This document shows, in pieces, positions 26,718 to 37,098 of a DNA stretch of 64,000 nt. Origin of the DNA: Falsirhodobacter sp. 20TX0035. GTDB taxonomy: Bacteria > Pseudomonadota > Alphaproteobacteria > Rhodobacterales > Rhodobacteraceae. Each line of letters starts with the position of its first letter. The stretch's first letter is position 1. The position numbers and the translations under genes were made by a program. The notes beneath the pieces are model-generated. The model saw only the letters and a list, made by a program, of their open reading frames with translations, was not told the origin of the DNA and made no database searches. The DNA lies in NCBI RefSeq assembly GCF_028307215.1, contig NZ_JAQMHV010000005.1:62001-126000 (forward strand), given 5' to 3'.

Positions 26718-27269
26718 CTAGGCGAAATACCGCTCTGCCGGGAGGTGACCGGCCAGCCGGCCCGCCGCCACCCATTCCCGTTCGGTCATGGTTTCGGCGA
26801 TCAGGAGCACGCGGTCGGCGGGCCAGGGTCGCCGGAGCTCCTCCACCCGCCGGCACAGCTCCGGCCAGGGCAGAAGCCCCGGCGCGGATCCCGCGCGATC
26901 GATCGTCAGCCCTTGCAGGTCCAGATCCCGCACGACCCTCGCCACCGTCAGGGGCGGCGCCACGGCCAGCGCACGCGCGGCCTGCGCCTGCGCCATCCGC
27001 GCCACGCGGTCGGCGTCACCCTGCCCTTCGCGCAGCATCCGCAGCGCGTTGGTGGAAAACAGAAGGGCGATCACGTCATGTCCGGTGGTCGCGCGGATCC
27101 CGGCATAGGTGCGGTAGTCCAGACCCAACTCCGCCGCGCGCTTCACGCGCAGGCGCACCACCTCCACCGGAAGGGTCGGCATCAGGGCCTTGCGGGCCTT
27201 GGTCCAGGCCAGCCGGCGAAAGGCGTGCCCTGCCATCGCGGGGCCGCCATTGTGGCCGATCAGCCCCAT
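26718..27269 (-). CDS. Uncharacterised protein within the riboflavin operon
   Basis: A 183-residue soluble protein beginning MGLIGHNGGPAMAG. The IGHNGGP N-terminal peptide recurs on otherwise unrelated alphaproteobacterial and phage proteins. The body is Arg/Ala/Leu rich, with LDYRTYAGIRATTGHDVIAL and FSTNALRML. No catalytic motif is obvious. Its start overlaps the end of ribE by 10 bases and its stop lies 49 bases before ribB, so it is cotranscribed with riboflavin genes. Similar genes seem to occur at this place in relatives. Function is unknown. Confidence 0.8.
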   Translation of the reverse strand: MGLIGHNGGPAMAGHAFRRLAWTKARKALMPTLPVEVVRLRVKRAAELGLDYRTYAGIRATTGHDVIALLFSTNALRMLREGQGDADRVARMAQAQAARALAVAPPLTVARVVRDLDLQGLTIDRAGSAPGLLPWPELCRRVEELRRPWPADRVLLIAETMTEREWVAAGRLAGHLPAERYFA

Positions 27270-27856
27270 TCGCGCAGGCGCGCGACATAGCGGGCCATCG
27301 TGTCGACCTCCAGGTTCACGCGGTCGCCGGCGGCCACCGCGTTCCAGGTGGTGACCTCCTGCGTGTGGGGGATCAGGTTCACGCCGAATTCGGCCCCGTT
27401 CACCTCGTTCACCGTCAGGGAGGTGCCGTTCAGTGCGACAGAGCCCTTGGGCGCGATGAACTTCGCCAGCTCCTCGGGGGCACGGAAGGTGACGCGCAGG
27501 CTGTCGCCCTCGCGCGCGGTGCCCACCACCTCGGCCACGCCGTCCACATGGCCCGACACGATGTGGCCACCCAGTTCGTCGCCCACGCGCAGCGCCCGTT
27601 CCAGGTTCACCCGCTTTCCTTCGTGCCAGGCGTTCGGCCCGCCGATGTTCGTCTTGCCCAGCGTTTCAGCCGAGATGTCGACGTCGAACCAGTCCGGCCC
27701 CAGCTGCACCACCGTCAGGCACACCCCTTCGCACGCGATGGAGGCACCGATGTCGATGCCCGCCGTGTCGTAACGGGTGCGGATGCGGGCGCGCAGGTCG
27801 CCCCGCCGCTCGGTCTGAAGAACGGTTCCGATGTCGGTCACGATTCCGGTAAACAT
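27260..27856 (-). CDS. ribE: Riboflavin synthase alpha subunit
   Basis: A 198-residue enzyme with two tandem lumazine-binding beta-barrels. It starts MFTGIVTDIGTV, and the motifs GASIACEGVCLTV (first barrel) and GSVALNGTSLTVNEV (second barrel) are canonical. It dismutates two ribityllumazines to riboflavin. It is the first gene of the operon ribE-183aa-ribB-ribH-nusB. The 124 bases to kpsS contain no FMN riboswitch that I could recognise. Confidence 0.96.
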   Translation of the reverse strand: MFTGIVTDIGTVLQTERRGDLRARIRTRYDTAGIDIGASIACEGVCLTVVQLGPDWFDVDISAETLGKTNIGGPNAWHEGKRVNLERALRVGDELGGHIVSGHVDGVAEVVGTAREGDSLRVTFRAPEELAKFIAPKGSVALNGTSLTVNEVNGAEFGVNLIPHTQEVTTWNAVAAGDRVNLEVDTMARYVARLREWG

Positions 27857-27980
27857 GGGCGGTCACCTCGCTTTCGTTTCCGGGGTATCGCTGCTAGGAA
27901 GGCGACGCAAGACCCCGGCCTTGCCAAGAGCGTGCCGAAGATTATCAATCCATGGTTGATCCCGTCTTAACGAAAGTCCC

Positions 27981-29258
27981 ATGGCCCACAGCGACCGCGT
28001 CTTTCTTTTCCTGCAAGGCCCGCACGGCCCCTGGTTCCGCACGCTGGGCAAGGGCATCGCCGCCTCGGGCGCAAAGGTCTGCCGGGTCGCGTTCAACGCG
28101 GGCGATCGCGCCTTCTGGCCGGCCGACACGCTGATTCCCTTCAACGGGGCACCCGAAGACTGGCCCGCCACCTTTACCGCGCTGATCAAGGCGCGGGGTG
28201 TCACGGACATCGTGCTTTATGGCGACACGCGCCCCATCCACGCCCGCGCGGTGGAGATCGCGAAGGCGCGCGGCATCATCGTCCACGTGTTCGAGGAAGG
28301 GTATCTGCGCCCCCACTGGGTGACCTACGAACGCGGCGGATCGAACGGGCATTCGCGGCTCATGGACACCACCGTCGCCCAGATGCGCGAGGCGCTGGAG
28401 CGTGTGGACATGGACCTGCCCGAAGCGCCGGCCCGCTGGGGCGACATGCGCCAGCACGTGTTCTGGGGCGCCGTCTACCACTTCTTCGTCGCCACCGGCC
28501 GGGGGTTCGAGAATTTCCGCCCCCACCGCGACCTCAACGTGCATCAGGAGTTTCGGCTGTATCTGCGGCGGCTGGCGCTGATGCCCGTGCATCACGTCAA
28601 GCGGCGGCTGGCCACGCGGCGGATCATGCGGGGGGGCTTTCCCTATCACCTCGTCCTGATGCAGCTGGCACATGATTCGAGCTTCCGGATGCATTCCCCC
28701 TTCGGCTCCATCACCGAGTTTCTGGAGCTCGTGACCTCGGCCTTCGCGGTGGGCGCGCCGCCGCACCACCACCTTGTCTTCAAGGCCCACCCGCTGGAGG
28801 ATGGGCGCACCCCCGTGGCCGAAGAGGTGTGCCGCCTGGCCCGCCTGCACGGGATCGAGGCGCGGGTGCATTTCGTCCAGGGCGGCAAGCTGGCACGGCT
28901 GATGAACGACGCGCGCAGTGCCGTCACCGTCAACTCCACCGCCGGGCAGCAGGTGCTGTGGCGCGGCCTGCCGCTGGCGGCCCTTGGGCGCGCCGTCTAC
29001 GGCAAGCCCGAATTCATCACCGACCAGCCGCTGGCCCGCTTCTTCGCCGCCCCCGCCCGCCCCGACGGCCGGGCTTATCGCGACTACCGCCATTACCTGC
29101 TGGAAACCTCGCAGGTGCCGGGCGGCTTTTATTCGGCGCAGGGGCGCCATGCCCTGCTGCGCCAGGTCGTGGACATGATGCTTCAGGACGAAGATCCCTA
29201 TGACGCGCTGCAGTGTGGCAAATCGGCGCCAAAACAACCTCTCCGTGCGGTTCACTGA
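27981..29258 (+). CDS. kpsS: Capsular polysaccharide beta-Kdo transferase KpsS
   Basis: A 425-residue cytoplasmic glycosyltransferase that adds the first beta-Kdo to the phosphatidylglycerol anchor of group 2-type capsules. FLFLQGPHGPWFRTLGK at the N-terminus, FEEGYLRPHWVTYE in the middle, and FKAHPLEDGRT with VNSTAGQQVLWRGLP at the end are diagnostic of the KpsS/LipB family. It is the first gene of a three-gene capsule operon with the Wza-like lipoprotein and KpsC, and diverges from ribE. Confidence 0.93.
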   Translation: MAHSDRVFLFLQGPHGPWFRTLGKGIAASGAKVCRVAFNAGDRAFWPADTLIPFNGAPEDWPATFTALIKARGVTDIVLYGDTRPIHARAVEIAKARGIIVHVFEEGYLRPHWVTYERGGSNGHSRLMDTTVAQMREALERVDMDLPEAPARWGDMRQHVFWGAVYHFFVATGRGFENFRPHRDLNVHQEFRLYLRRLALMPVHHVKRRLATRRIMRGGFPYHLVLMQLAHDSSFRMHSPFGSITEFLELVTSAFAVGAPPHHHLVFKAHPLEDGRTPVAEEVCRLARLHGIEARVHFVQGGKLARLMNDARSAVTVNSTAGQQVLWRGLPLAALGRAVYGKPEFITDQPLARFFAAPARPDGRAYRDYRHYLLETSQVPGGFYSAQGRHALLRQVVDMMLQDEDPYDALQCGKSAPKQPLRAVH

Positions 29259-29322
29259 GGGTTCGGGAAAAATACCGGTCGTAAAAAGGGATACGATCTG
29301 TAGTATCGCCGAAAAACCCGGA

Positions 29323-30465
29323 ATGGAGCGGCAAGTGAAGTCCCAAACAAAGCGCGTGGTCCGGATGGCCGTCATGATCACGCTGGTTACAACGGTGGCC
29401 GCCTGCGGGCTGCCGCGGTCCGGCCCGACGAAACGTGAGATCTACGCGGGTTCCGTGTCGCGTGGAGGGGATGCGTTCATCTTCGACGTGACCCCGCAGG
29501 TGAACCGCGTCATTTCCAGCCCCGACAACCTGGGCTTCTCCTCCTCCTTCGCCAATGCGGGCGTGGTGGGCGCCGACACGATCTCGGCCGGGGACACGCT
29601 GACCCTGACCGTCTATGAAAACGTCCGCGACGACCCGCTTCTGGGTAATGGCGGCCAGCGCGTCTCCTCGTTGAACGAGATGCAGGTCGATGGCGACGGG
29701 TTCATCTTCGTGCCCTATGCCGGGCGCATCCGCGCGGCGGGCCAGACCCCGGAATCGCTGCGCCAGCTGGTGACGAACGCGCTGCAGAACCAGACCCCCG
29801 ATCCGCAGGTGCTGGTGCAGCGCGTGGCCGGCGACGGCGCCACCGTGTCCGTAACGGGCACGGCCGGGGCCGCCGGCATCTATCCGCTGGCCCAGCCGTC
29901 GCGCACCCTGCTGCGCGTGCTGTCCGCCGCCGGCGGCGTGGCAAGCGAACCGACGGCCACCATCGTGCGCGTGACGCGCGGCGGCCGCACGGAAGCCGTC
30001 CGCCTTCAGGACCTGTACGACAACCCCGCGCTGGACATCGCCTTGCGCAACGGCGACCGGATCACCGTGGAACGCGACCGCCGCCAGTTCACGGCGCTGG
30101 GCGCCACCGGCCAGCAGGTCGTCCCGTTCGAGCGGGCGAACCTGTCGGCGCTGGAAGCGATCGCGCAGGTGGGCGGTCTTCAGACCAACCTCGCCGACCC
30201 CAAGGGCGTCTTCGTGTTCCGCAACGAAACGGCCCGCACCGTGCAGGCCCTGACCGGTCGTCCTGACCTGGTCGGCATGCAGCGGGTGGCTTATGTGCTG
30301 AACCTGACCGAACCCTCGGGCATGTTCGAGGCGCGGGACTTCCAGGTGCAGGACGGCGACACGATCTATGTCACCGAGGCGCCGTTCGCCCAATGGACCA
30401 AGACCGTCCAGGCGATCCTCGGCACGTCCAACGCCGTCACCTCGGTGTCGAACGTCGGACAGTAA
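29323..30465 (+). CDS. Wza/KpsD-type polysaccharide export outer-membrane lipoprotein
   Basis: A capsule export channel of the outer-membrane polysaccharide exporter family. A lipoprotein signal sequence ends in TVAAC (lipidated Cys about residue 28). A polysaccharide-export domain follows with ISAGDTLTLTVYEN and VDGDGFIFVPYAGRI, then SLBB-type repeats (VSVTGTAGAAGIYPL, FTALGATGQQVVPF). The start is ambiguous: ATG 29323 is given, but GTG 29335 has the better-spaced GGAG and still yields a full signal peptide. The stop TAA overlaps the kpsC ATG by one base. It is between kpsS and kpsC, so it belongs to the same capsule system. Confidence 0.9.
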   Translation: MERQVKSQTKRVVRMAVMITLVTTVAACGLPRSGPTKREIYAGSVSRGGDAFIFDVTPQVNRVISSPDNLGFSSSFANAGVVGADTISAGDTLTLTVYENVRDDPLLGNGGQRVSSLNEMQVDGDGFIFVPYAGRIRAAGQTPESLRQLVTNALQNQTPDPQVLVQRVAGDGATVSVTGTAGAAGIYPLAQPSRTLLRVLSAAGGVASEPTATIVRVTRGGRTEAVRLQDLYDNPALDIALRNGDRITVERDRRQFTALGATGQQVVPFERANLSALEAIAQVGGLQTNLADPKGVFVFRNETARTVQALTGRPDLVGMQRVAYVLNLTEPSGMFEARDFQVQDGDTIYVTEAPFAQWTKTVQAILGTSNAVTSVSNVGQ

Positions 30466-32429
30466 TGGCGGCGCCCCGCCGGCTGTTCTTCTTCAACGCG
30501 GGTCTGCTTCGGCAGGCCCGTTTGCGTCGTATCCTGTCCCTTGCGGGGCATGAACTGCATCTGGGCCTTCCGGGACCGGAGGACGGCGTCGTGGTCTGGG
30601 GCCGCAGCCCCTATGCCGCCCGGGGCGAGGCCGTGGCCCGCCGCCGCGGCGTTCCCCTGTTCCGGCTGGAGGACGCGTTCCTGCGATCGGTGCGCCCCGG
30701 CCGTGTGGACAAGGACGGCCCGCTGGGCGTCTTTCTGGACACAGGCGTGCATTTCGACGCGAGCCAGCCCACCGCGCTGGAAGCTGCGCTGAACGCCCCC
30801 GCCGATCCCGCACTCCTGGCCCGCGCCCGAACCGGCATTGCCCGCCTGCGCGCGCTGGAGCTGAGCAAGTACAACGATTTCGATCCGGACGCCCCCCTGC
30901 CCCCTCCGGGTTTCGTGCTGGTGGTGGATCAGGTGAAGGGCGACGCCTCCCTGCGTCATTGCGGGGCCGGGGCGGATGTGTTCGACCGGATGCTGGCCGC
31001 AGCCCGGACCGAGAACCCCGGCGCCCGAATCGTGATCAAGACGCATCCCGAAACCGCCGCTGGCCTGCGTCCCGGCCATCTGACGGGGGCGGAGATGATC
31101 GCCGGCGGCTCTCCTTGGCGGCTTCTGGAACGGGCAGCGCGGGTTTACACCGTCTCCTCTCAGTTGGGGTTCGAGGCGATCCTGACGGGCCACCGCCCCC
31201 GCGTCTTCGGCGCGCCCTTCTATGCCGGATGGGGGTTGAGCGAGGACGAGATCGCCCTGCCGCGCCGCACCGGCCGCCCAACAGCGGAACACCTTTTCGC
31301 GGCGGCCATGATCCAGACGCCCTTGTGGTACGACCCCTGCCGCGACCGCCTGTGTTCGTTCGAGGAGGCGGTGGACCAGCTGGAGGCCGAAACCCGCGTC
31401 TGGCGCGAAGACCGGCACGGCCACATCGCCACCGGCATGCGCCTGTGGAAGCGGGGTCGGTTGCAGGCGGTGTTCGGCCGCCACGCGCCGCTGCGCTTTC
31501 GCCCCGACCCCGTCCGAGCGGCGGCCGAGGCGGCGGCCACCGGGACCAGCCTGCTGGTCTGGGCGGGGAAGGAGCCACCCGGACTGCACGCCCCCATGAT
31601 CCGGCGGGTGGAGGACGGGTTCCTGCGGTCCCGTGGGCTTGGGGCCGAACTGGTCCCGCCCTTGTCTCTCGTGGCCGACGATGCGGGCATCTACTACGAT
31701 CCGACGCGGGAAAGCCGGCTGGAGCGCCTGATCCTTGCCCCACCCCCGCCCGGTGCGCAGGAACGCATAATGCGGCTGGTGGCGCGGCTGACCGAAGGGG
31801 GTCTCTCGAAATACAACCTCGGCGGCAATCTGCCCGATCTGCCCGAAGGGCATCGCATCCTCGTGCCGGGACAGGTGGAGGATGACGCCTCCCTCCGCCT
31901 TGGCGGCGGAACGGTGCGGCGCAACGCCGACCTGCTGCGGGCGGCGCGGACGGCGCATCCGGGGGCCATCCTTGTCTACAAGCCCCATCCGGATGTGGAG
32001 GCGGGCCTGCGCCCCGGCGCCATCGACGCGGCCGAGGCCGATGTCGTGGCCACGCAGGCCGACGCCATGGCGCTGATCCTCGCCTGCGACGAGGTCTGGA
32101 CGATGACGTCGCTTCTGGGATTCGAGGCGCTGCTGCGGGGACGGCCGGTGACCTGCCTCGGCGCGCCCTTCTATGCGGGCTGGGGGCTCACGACGGACCT
32201 TCACCCGCCGCCACCGCGCCGCGCGCCGCGTCCGTTGTGGCAAGTGGCGCATGCCGCGCTGATCACCTATCCGCGCTATTACGATCCGGTGTCACGCCGC
32301 CCCTGCCCAACCGAGGTGGTCGTGGACCGCCTCCAGCAAGGCAACCTGCCGAAGCCGTGCATGGGCAATCGACTGCTGGCCAAGGCGCAGGGCGCCTTCG
32401 CCAGCCGCGCGCATCTTTGGCGTCAGTAG
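30465..32429 (+). CDS. kpsC: Capsular polysaccharide beta-Kdo transferase KpsC
   Basis: A 654-residue dual-module transferase that extends the poly-Kdo linker of lipid-anchored capsule. Two homologous halves are visible: FRLEDAFLRSV/SKYNDFD/VKGDASLRHCGA/KTHPE/VFGAPFYAGWGLSE in the first, and VEDGFLRSRGLG/SKYNLGG/VEDDASLRLGGG/KPHPD/CLGAPFYAGWGLT in the second. Each half ends in a Y-D/P-C pair typical of KpsC. The start is coupled to the Wza-like gene. The 3' end overlaps a convergent MarR gene by 7 bases. Confidence 0.95.
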   Translation: MAAPRRLFFFNAGLLRQARLRRILSLAGHELHLGLPGPEDGVVVWGRSPYAARGEAVARRRGVPLFRLEDAFLRSVRPGRVDKDGPLGVFLDTGVHFDASQPTALEAALNAPADPALLARARTGIARLRALELSKYNDFDPDAPLPPPGFVLVVDQVKGDASLRHCGAGADVFDRMLAAARTENPGARIVIKTHPETAAGLRPGHLTGAEMIAGGSPWRLLERAARVYTVSSQLGFEAILTGHRPRVFGAPFYAGWGLSEDEIALPRRTGRPTAEHLFAAAMIQTPLWYDPCRDRLCSFEEAVDQLEAETRVWREDRHGHIATGMRLWKRGRLQAVFGRHAPLRFRPDPVRAAAEAAATGTSLLVWAGKEPPGLHAPMIRRVEDGFLRSRGLGAELVPPLSLVADDAGIYYDPTRESRLERLILAPPPPGAQERIMRLVARLTEGGLSKYNLGGNLPDLPEGHRILVPGQVEDDASLRLGGGTVRRNADLLRAARTAHPGAILVYKPHPDVEAGLRPGAIDAAEADVVATQADAMALILACDEVWTMTSLLGFEALLRGRPVTCLGAPFYAGWGLTTDLHPPPPRRAPRPLWQVAHAALITYPRYYDPVSRRPCPTEVVVDRLQQGNLPKPCMGNRLLAKAQGAFASRAHLWRQ

Positions 32430-32923
32430 ATGTAGCGGATCTGCTCGGTCCAGAAACGCTCGACCTTGCGGAGGGCGTTGTTGGCATCCTCCATCGCGTT
32501 CACGGACAGAAGGTCGCGGCCGCTGATGACCTTGGAATGCTCGTCGAACAGCTTCAGGAGCATCTGGCGAATCTCCAGCCCTCGGGGGGTCAGCCGCACC
32601 CGCACCGAACGGCGGTCGACCGAGGAGCGTTCGTGGTGCATGTAGCCCAGATCGACCAGCTTGCGCAGGTTGTAGCTGACGTTGGAGCCTTGGTAGAACC
32701 CGCGGCTGCGCAATTCGCCCGCCGTCACCTCGTTCGCGCCCACGTTGAACAGCAACAGGGCCTGGATCGGGTTGATGTCCAGATGGCCGATCCGCTCGAA
32801 CTCGTCCTTCACGATGTCCAGCAGAAGGCGGTGCATCCGCTCAACCAGGCCGAGTGTCTCAAGATAGCTCGACAGCGTGGCCGTACCGGTGCCGTCGATC
32901 ACCTCCAGGGCGTGCAGGGTCAT
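32423..32923 (-). CDS. MarR-family transcriptional regulator
   Basis: A 166-residue winged-helix repressor. The body reads PIQALLLFNVGANEVTAGEL, then GSNVSYNLRKLVDLGY and RSSVDRRSVRVRLTPRGLEI, with the wing at RSSVDRRS. The long N-terminal helix region (1-45) is common in this alphaproteobacterial subgroup. It is followed by convergent kpsC. The promoter region (32924-32985) has two TAAACAC repeats 36 bases apart. Its target is unknown; an envelope or capsule gene nearby is possible. Confidence 0.88.
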   Translation of the reverse strand: MTLHALEVIDGTGTATLSSYLETLGLVERMHRLLLDIVKDEFERIGHLDINPIQALLLFNVGANEVTAGELRSRGFYQGSNVSYNLRKLVDLGYMHHERSSVDRRSVRVRLTPRGLEIRQMLLKLFDEHSKVISGRDLLSVNAMEDANNALRKVERFWTEQIRYIY

Positions 32924-32985
32924 TCGATTTCCTCATACTCGTTAAACACAACAATCGGCACAAAAGGGAAACATATGGTAAACAC

Positions 32986-33249
32986 TCATGCGCCCCGAAA
33001 ACGTTCCCGCGCAAAAATTGCAATCTGGGCGAGCAACGGCTTCATCGGACCTTCCGGTATTTCGCGCTGTCCCAGCATCCATGCCAGCAGGTCCTGATCA
33101 TTCTCTAGCAAAATTTTGTCATAAATTGCAACCGTATCTTCAGATAGGTCGGCAAGATGCTGATCCGCCCAGGGACCAAGGATCAGGTCCATCTCCTTCA
33201 TCCCGCGCCGCCAGGACCGCATGCGCAAACGCTTCAGGACATCGTTCAT
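32986..33249 (-). CDS. sdhE: Succinate dehydrogenase assembly factor SdhE
   Basis: An 87-residue protein with the SdhE core RLRMRSWRRGMKEMDLILG containing the RGxxE motif (RGMKE). The family attaches FAD covalently to SdhA and FrdA. The start at 33249 is preceded by GGGAGAG; the longer frame from 33327 adds unrelated residues. It is divergent from the aspartate aminotransferase gene. No sdh genes are in the window. Confidence 0.92.
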   Translation of the reverse strand: MNDVLKRLRMRSWRRGMKEMDLILGPWADQHLADLSEDTVAIYDKILLENDQDLLAWMLGQREIPEGPMKPLLAQIAIFARERFRGA

Positions 33250-33305
33250 GATTCTCTCCCCGGGGCCTCGTGGAAACGCTTGATCGGCTCCGGCACGCAC
33301 CCTAA

Positions 33306-34544
<1,239 letters not shown>

Positions 34545-34546
34545 CC

Positions 34547-34954
34547 ATGAAAGAGCTTCCAGGCCTGTATTTCCGCATCCGCGACAACGGCGCCTTCGTG
34601 TTCCGGCTGGACACGGAAAACCGTCAGCGCCGGCTGGACCTGGAGCACATCGCCACCGTCAACATCGGCAAGGGCGAATACAAGACGCAGGGCGACCGGA
34701 CTCTTTCGCCCGCCGAGGTGGAGGAGATCCGCGCCTGGATCGTGGCGCGGCGCGAGGTTCTGGCCCAGCGCGACTTCGATGCCGCGTGGGGCATGATCGA
34801 GCAGATGAACCTGACAACTCAATGGCTGCAAAACCGGGCCGGGGACGATCAGGCCGAGGCGCTGACCGAAGGGCTGCTGATGGCGATGCACGATCTGCGC
34901 AGCGTTCTGGTGCGCCGCCGTGCGGACCGATTCACAAAGGATGCCGCCGACTAG
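34547..34954 (+). CDS. Hypothetical protein between aatA and sdaA
   Basis: A 135-residue protein starting MKELPGLYFRIRDNGAFVFR with IATVNIGKGEYKTQGDRTLS. It appears to be an alpha/beta soluble protein with an acidic, helix-rich C-terminus. I recall similar conserved hypotheticals in Rhodobacteraceae but no named family. It starts 2 bases after the aatA stop and ends 10 bases before sdaA, so it is within the same operon. Function is unknown. Confidence 0.8.
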   Translation: MKELPGLYFRIRDNGAFVFRLDTENRQRRLDLEHIATVNIGKGEYKTQGDRTLSPAEVEEIRAWIVARREVLAQRDFDAAWGMIEQMNLTTQWLQNRAGDDQAEALTEGLLMAMHDLRSVLVRRRADRFTKDAAD

Positions 34955-34964
34955 ATCGGTTCCC

Positions 34965-36335
34965 ATGTTCCTGTCCGTTTTCGATATCTTCAAGATCGGC
35001 GTTGGCCCGTCGTCATCCCACACGATGGGGCCGATGGTCGCCGCCGGCCGTTTTCTGGACCGGCTGCGGTCCAGCCCGTTCCAGCCGGTGGGGCTGCGCG
35101 CCTCGCTTCACGGATCGCTGGCCTTCACCGGGGTCGGCCATGCAACGGACCGCGCCACCATCCTTGGGTTGGCCGGTTTTCTTCCCGACATCTTCGACGC
35201 GACCCGGGCCGAGGAGGCGCTGGCCGCCATCACCCGCACCGGCCGCATCCGCCCCCCCGGCCTGCCGGAGCTGGTGTTCGATCCGAAATGCGACCTGCTC
35301 TTCGATTACGGCCCCGCCCTGCCCGGCCACGCCAACGGCCTGATCCTGCGCGCGACCGACGCGCAAGGCGACGTGCTGCTGCAGGAAACCTACTACTCCG
35401 TCGGCGGCGGTTTCGTGGTGACGGCGGACGAACTGGCCCAGGGGAGCGTCAACGCCGAAACGCCCGTGCCCTATCCCTTTCACAAGGGGGGCGAGATGCT
35501 GGCCATGGCCGCCCGGTCCGGCCTGAGCATCGCCGAAATGAAGCGCGCCAACGAGCTGACGCTGCGGTCCGAGCGGGAGTTGACGCAGGGCATCGACCGG
35601 ATCTGGCAGGTGATGACGGACTGCATCGACCGCGGGATCGCGCGCGACGGCATCCTGCCGGGCGGGCTGAACGTCCGCCGCCGCGCGCAGAACATCCACG
35701 ACCAACTGCTGCGGGAACGCGGGCTGAACATGGTGGCCCCGCACACGATCAACGACTGGATCGCCCTTTACGCCATGGCCGTGAATGAAGAAAACGCCGC
35801 TGGCGGGCAGGTCGTCACCGCCCCCACAAACGGGGCGGCGGGCGTGGTGCCGGCCGTGATCCGCTACTGGCTGGACCATGTTCCGGGCGCCAGCCGCGCC
35901 AAGCTGGACGATTTCCTGCTGACGGCGGCGGCCATCGGCGGCCTCGTGAAGCACAACGCCTCCATCTCGGGCGCGGAATGCGGGTGCCAGGCGGAGGTCG
36001 GATCGGCGAGCGCCATGGCCGCGGCGGGCCTTTGCGCCGTTCTGGGCGGCACCCCCGCACAAGTGGAAAACGCGGCCGAGATTGCGCTGGAGCATCACCT
36101 TGGCATGACCTGCGATCCGGTGAAGGGACTGGTTCAGGTGCCCTGCATCGAACGCAACGGGCTGGGCGCGATCAAGGCCGTGTCGGCGGCCAGCCTTGCG
36201 CTGCGCGGCGATGGCCAGCATCTGGTCAGCTTGGACGCCTGCGTGGAAACAATGCGCCAGACCGGCCGCGACATGCACGAGAAGTACAAGGAAACCTCGC
36301 TCGGCGGGCTGGCGGTCAACGTTCCCAACTGCTGA
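34965..36335 (+). CDS. sdaA: L-serine ammonia-lyase, iron-sulfur dependent, single chain
   Basis: A 456-residue enzyme deaminating L-serine to pyruvate and ammonia. The beta domain opens [20 protein letters not shown]. The alpha domain has [15 protein letters not shown], and the Fe-S cysteines appear in [16 protein letters not shown] and [13 protein letters not shown]. Start [10 protein letters not shown] at 34965 matches the conserved beginning. It is the third gene after aatA. The 3' end overlaps convergent thiN by 20 bases. Confidence 0.96.
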   Translation: MFLSVFDIFKIGVGPSSSHTMGPMVAAGRFLDRLRSSPFQPVGLRASLHGSLAFTGVGHATDRATILGLAGFLPDIFDATRAEEALAAITRTGRIRPPGLPELVFDPKCDLLFDYGPALPGHANGLILRATDAQGDVLLQETYYSVGGGFVVTADELAQGSVNAETPVPYPFHKGGEMLAMAARSGLSIAEMKRANELTLRSERELTQGIDRIWQVMTDCIDRGIARDGILPGGLNVRRRAQNIHDQLLRERGLNMVAPHTINDWIALYAMAVNEENAAGGQVVTAPTNGAAGVVPAVIRYWLDHVPGASRAKLDDFLLTAAAIGGLVKHNASISGAECGCQAEVGSASAMAAAGLCAVLGGTPAQVENAAEIALEHHLGMTCDPVKGLVQVPCIERNGLGAIKAVSAASLALRGDGQHLVSLDACVETMRQTGRDMHEKYKETSLGGLAVNVPNC

Positions 36336-36984
36336 CGGCGCGGATCGCGGCGTCCAGACGGCGGCGCGGCAGCATCACCAGCATCCCGGGACCGTCAAAG
36401 GCCAGCCGCACCCGCCGCGCGTCGGCCGCGTTCGACGTCCCGATCCGGCCGTCCGGTGCGAAGTCCAGCCCGTCGATCGGCCAGACCAGCCCTTCGGACC
36501 GGCCCGTCACCCCCGTCATCGGAAACAGCGACACGCGATCGCCGGGCGACAGGTGCAGATCCAGGGGATGCAGCGCGTGAAAGATCACGTCCTCCGGCCC
36601 CAGCAGCAGGCAGGGCGGGCCGCGATGCCGCACCAGCGCGTTCAGCACGGCAAAGCCGTGATCCACCCGGGCCCCCGCCACCCCCACCGCCAGAACGAAG
36701 GGCGCGTCGATGTTGCGCAGCGTCTTGTCGAAATCGGTGCTGTCCTGCTCCGTCACGTGGTGCAGCCGCCCCTCCAGCCGCGCGCGGGAGGGGGCGGAGA
36801 TCGAGTCGAGATCCCCGATCACCGCCGTCGGCTCTTCGCCCAGCGCCAGCGCGCGGTCGGCCCCACCGTCGGCGGCCACCAGAACGGGCGCCCGCGCCAG
36901 CGCCAGACGCAGGTCGCGGCGCGACACCGGGCCGCCCGCGATCAACGTCACCGCGTGTGATGATTGAACAATCCGCGCCATCAT
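36316..36984 (-). CDS. thiN: Thiamine diphosphokinase
   Basis: About 222 residues. The core TLIAGGPVSRRDL, VAADGGADRAL, VIGDLDSIS, DSTDFDKTLR and GARVDHGFAVLNAL are the thiamine pyrophosphokinase signature; it converts thiamine plus ATP to TPP. Start is chosen at the paired ATG ATG (36984/36981), because upstream sequence is not family-like, though no clear ribosome site is seen. It is divergent from the 219-residue gene and convergent with sdaA. Confidence 0.88.
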   Translation of the reverse strand: MMARIVQSSHAVTLIAGGPVSRRDLRLALARAPVLVAADGGADRALALGEEPTAVIGDLDSISAPSRARLEGRLHHVTEQDSTDFDKTLRNIDAPFVLAVGVAGARVDHGFAVLNALVRHRGPPCLLLGPEDVIFHALHPLDLHLSPGDRVSLFPMTGVTGRSEGLVWPIDGLDFAPDGRIGTSNAADARRVRLAFDGPGMLVMLPRRRLDAAIRAVSSWER

Positions 36985-37098
36985 GCGAGTGAAGGCCCGT
37001 AGCGAAAAGAGGGCCGTCTGGAAGCCTTCGATCGCGCAGCGAGCACGATCTGACATCCCACCAGCCGACCCGGATCGGGCCCGAGGGGCGAGCGCCAT

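Noticed and set aside
27857-27980. FMN riboswitch before ribE
   Set aside because: The 124-base gap is too short and lacks the conserved RFN helices; no riboswitch is called.
32943-32985. Two TAAACAC repeats 36 bases apart before the MarR gene, and a TTTACCAT resembling a CtrA half-site
   Set aside because: They are too short and imperfect to call an operator; mentioned only in the gene entry.
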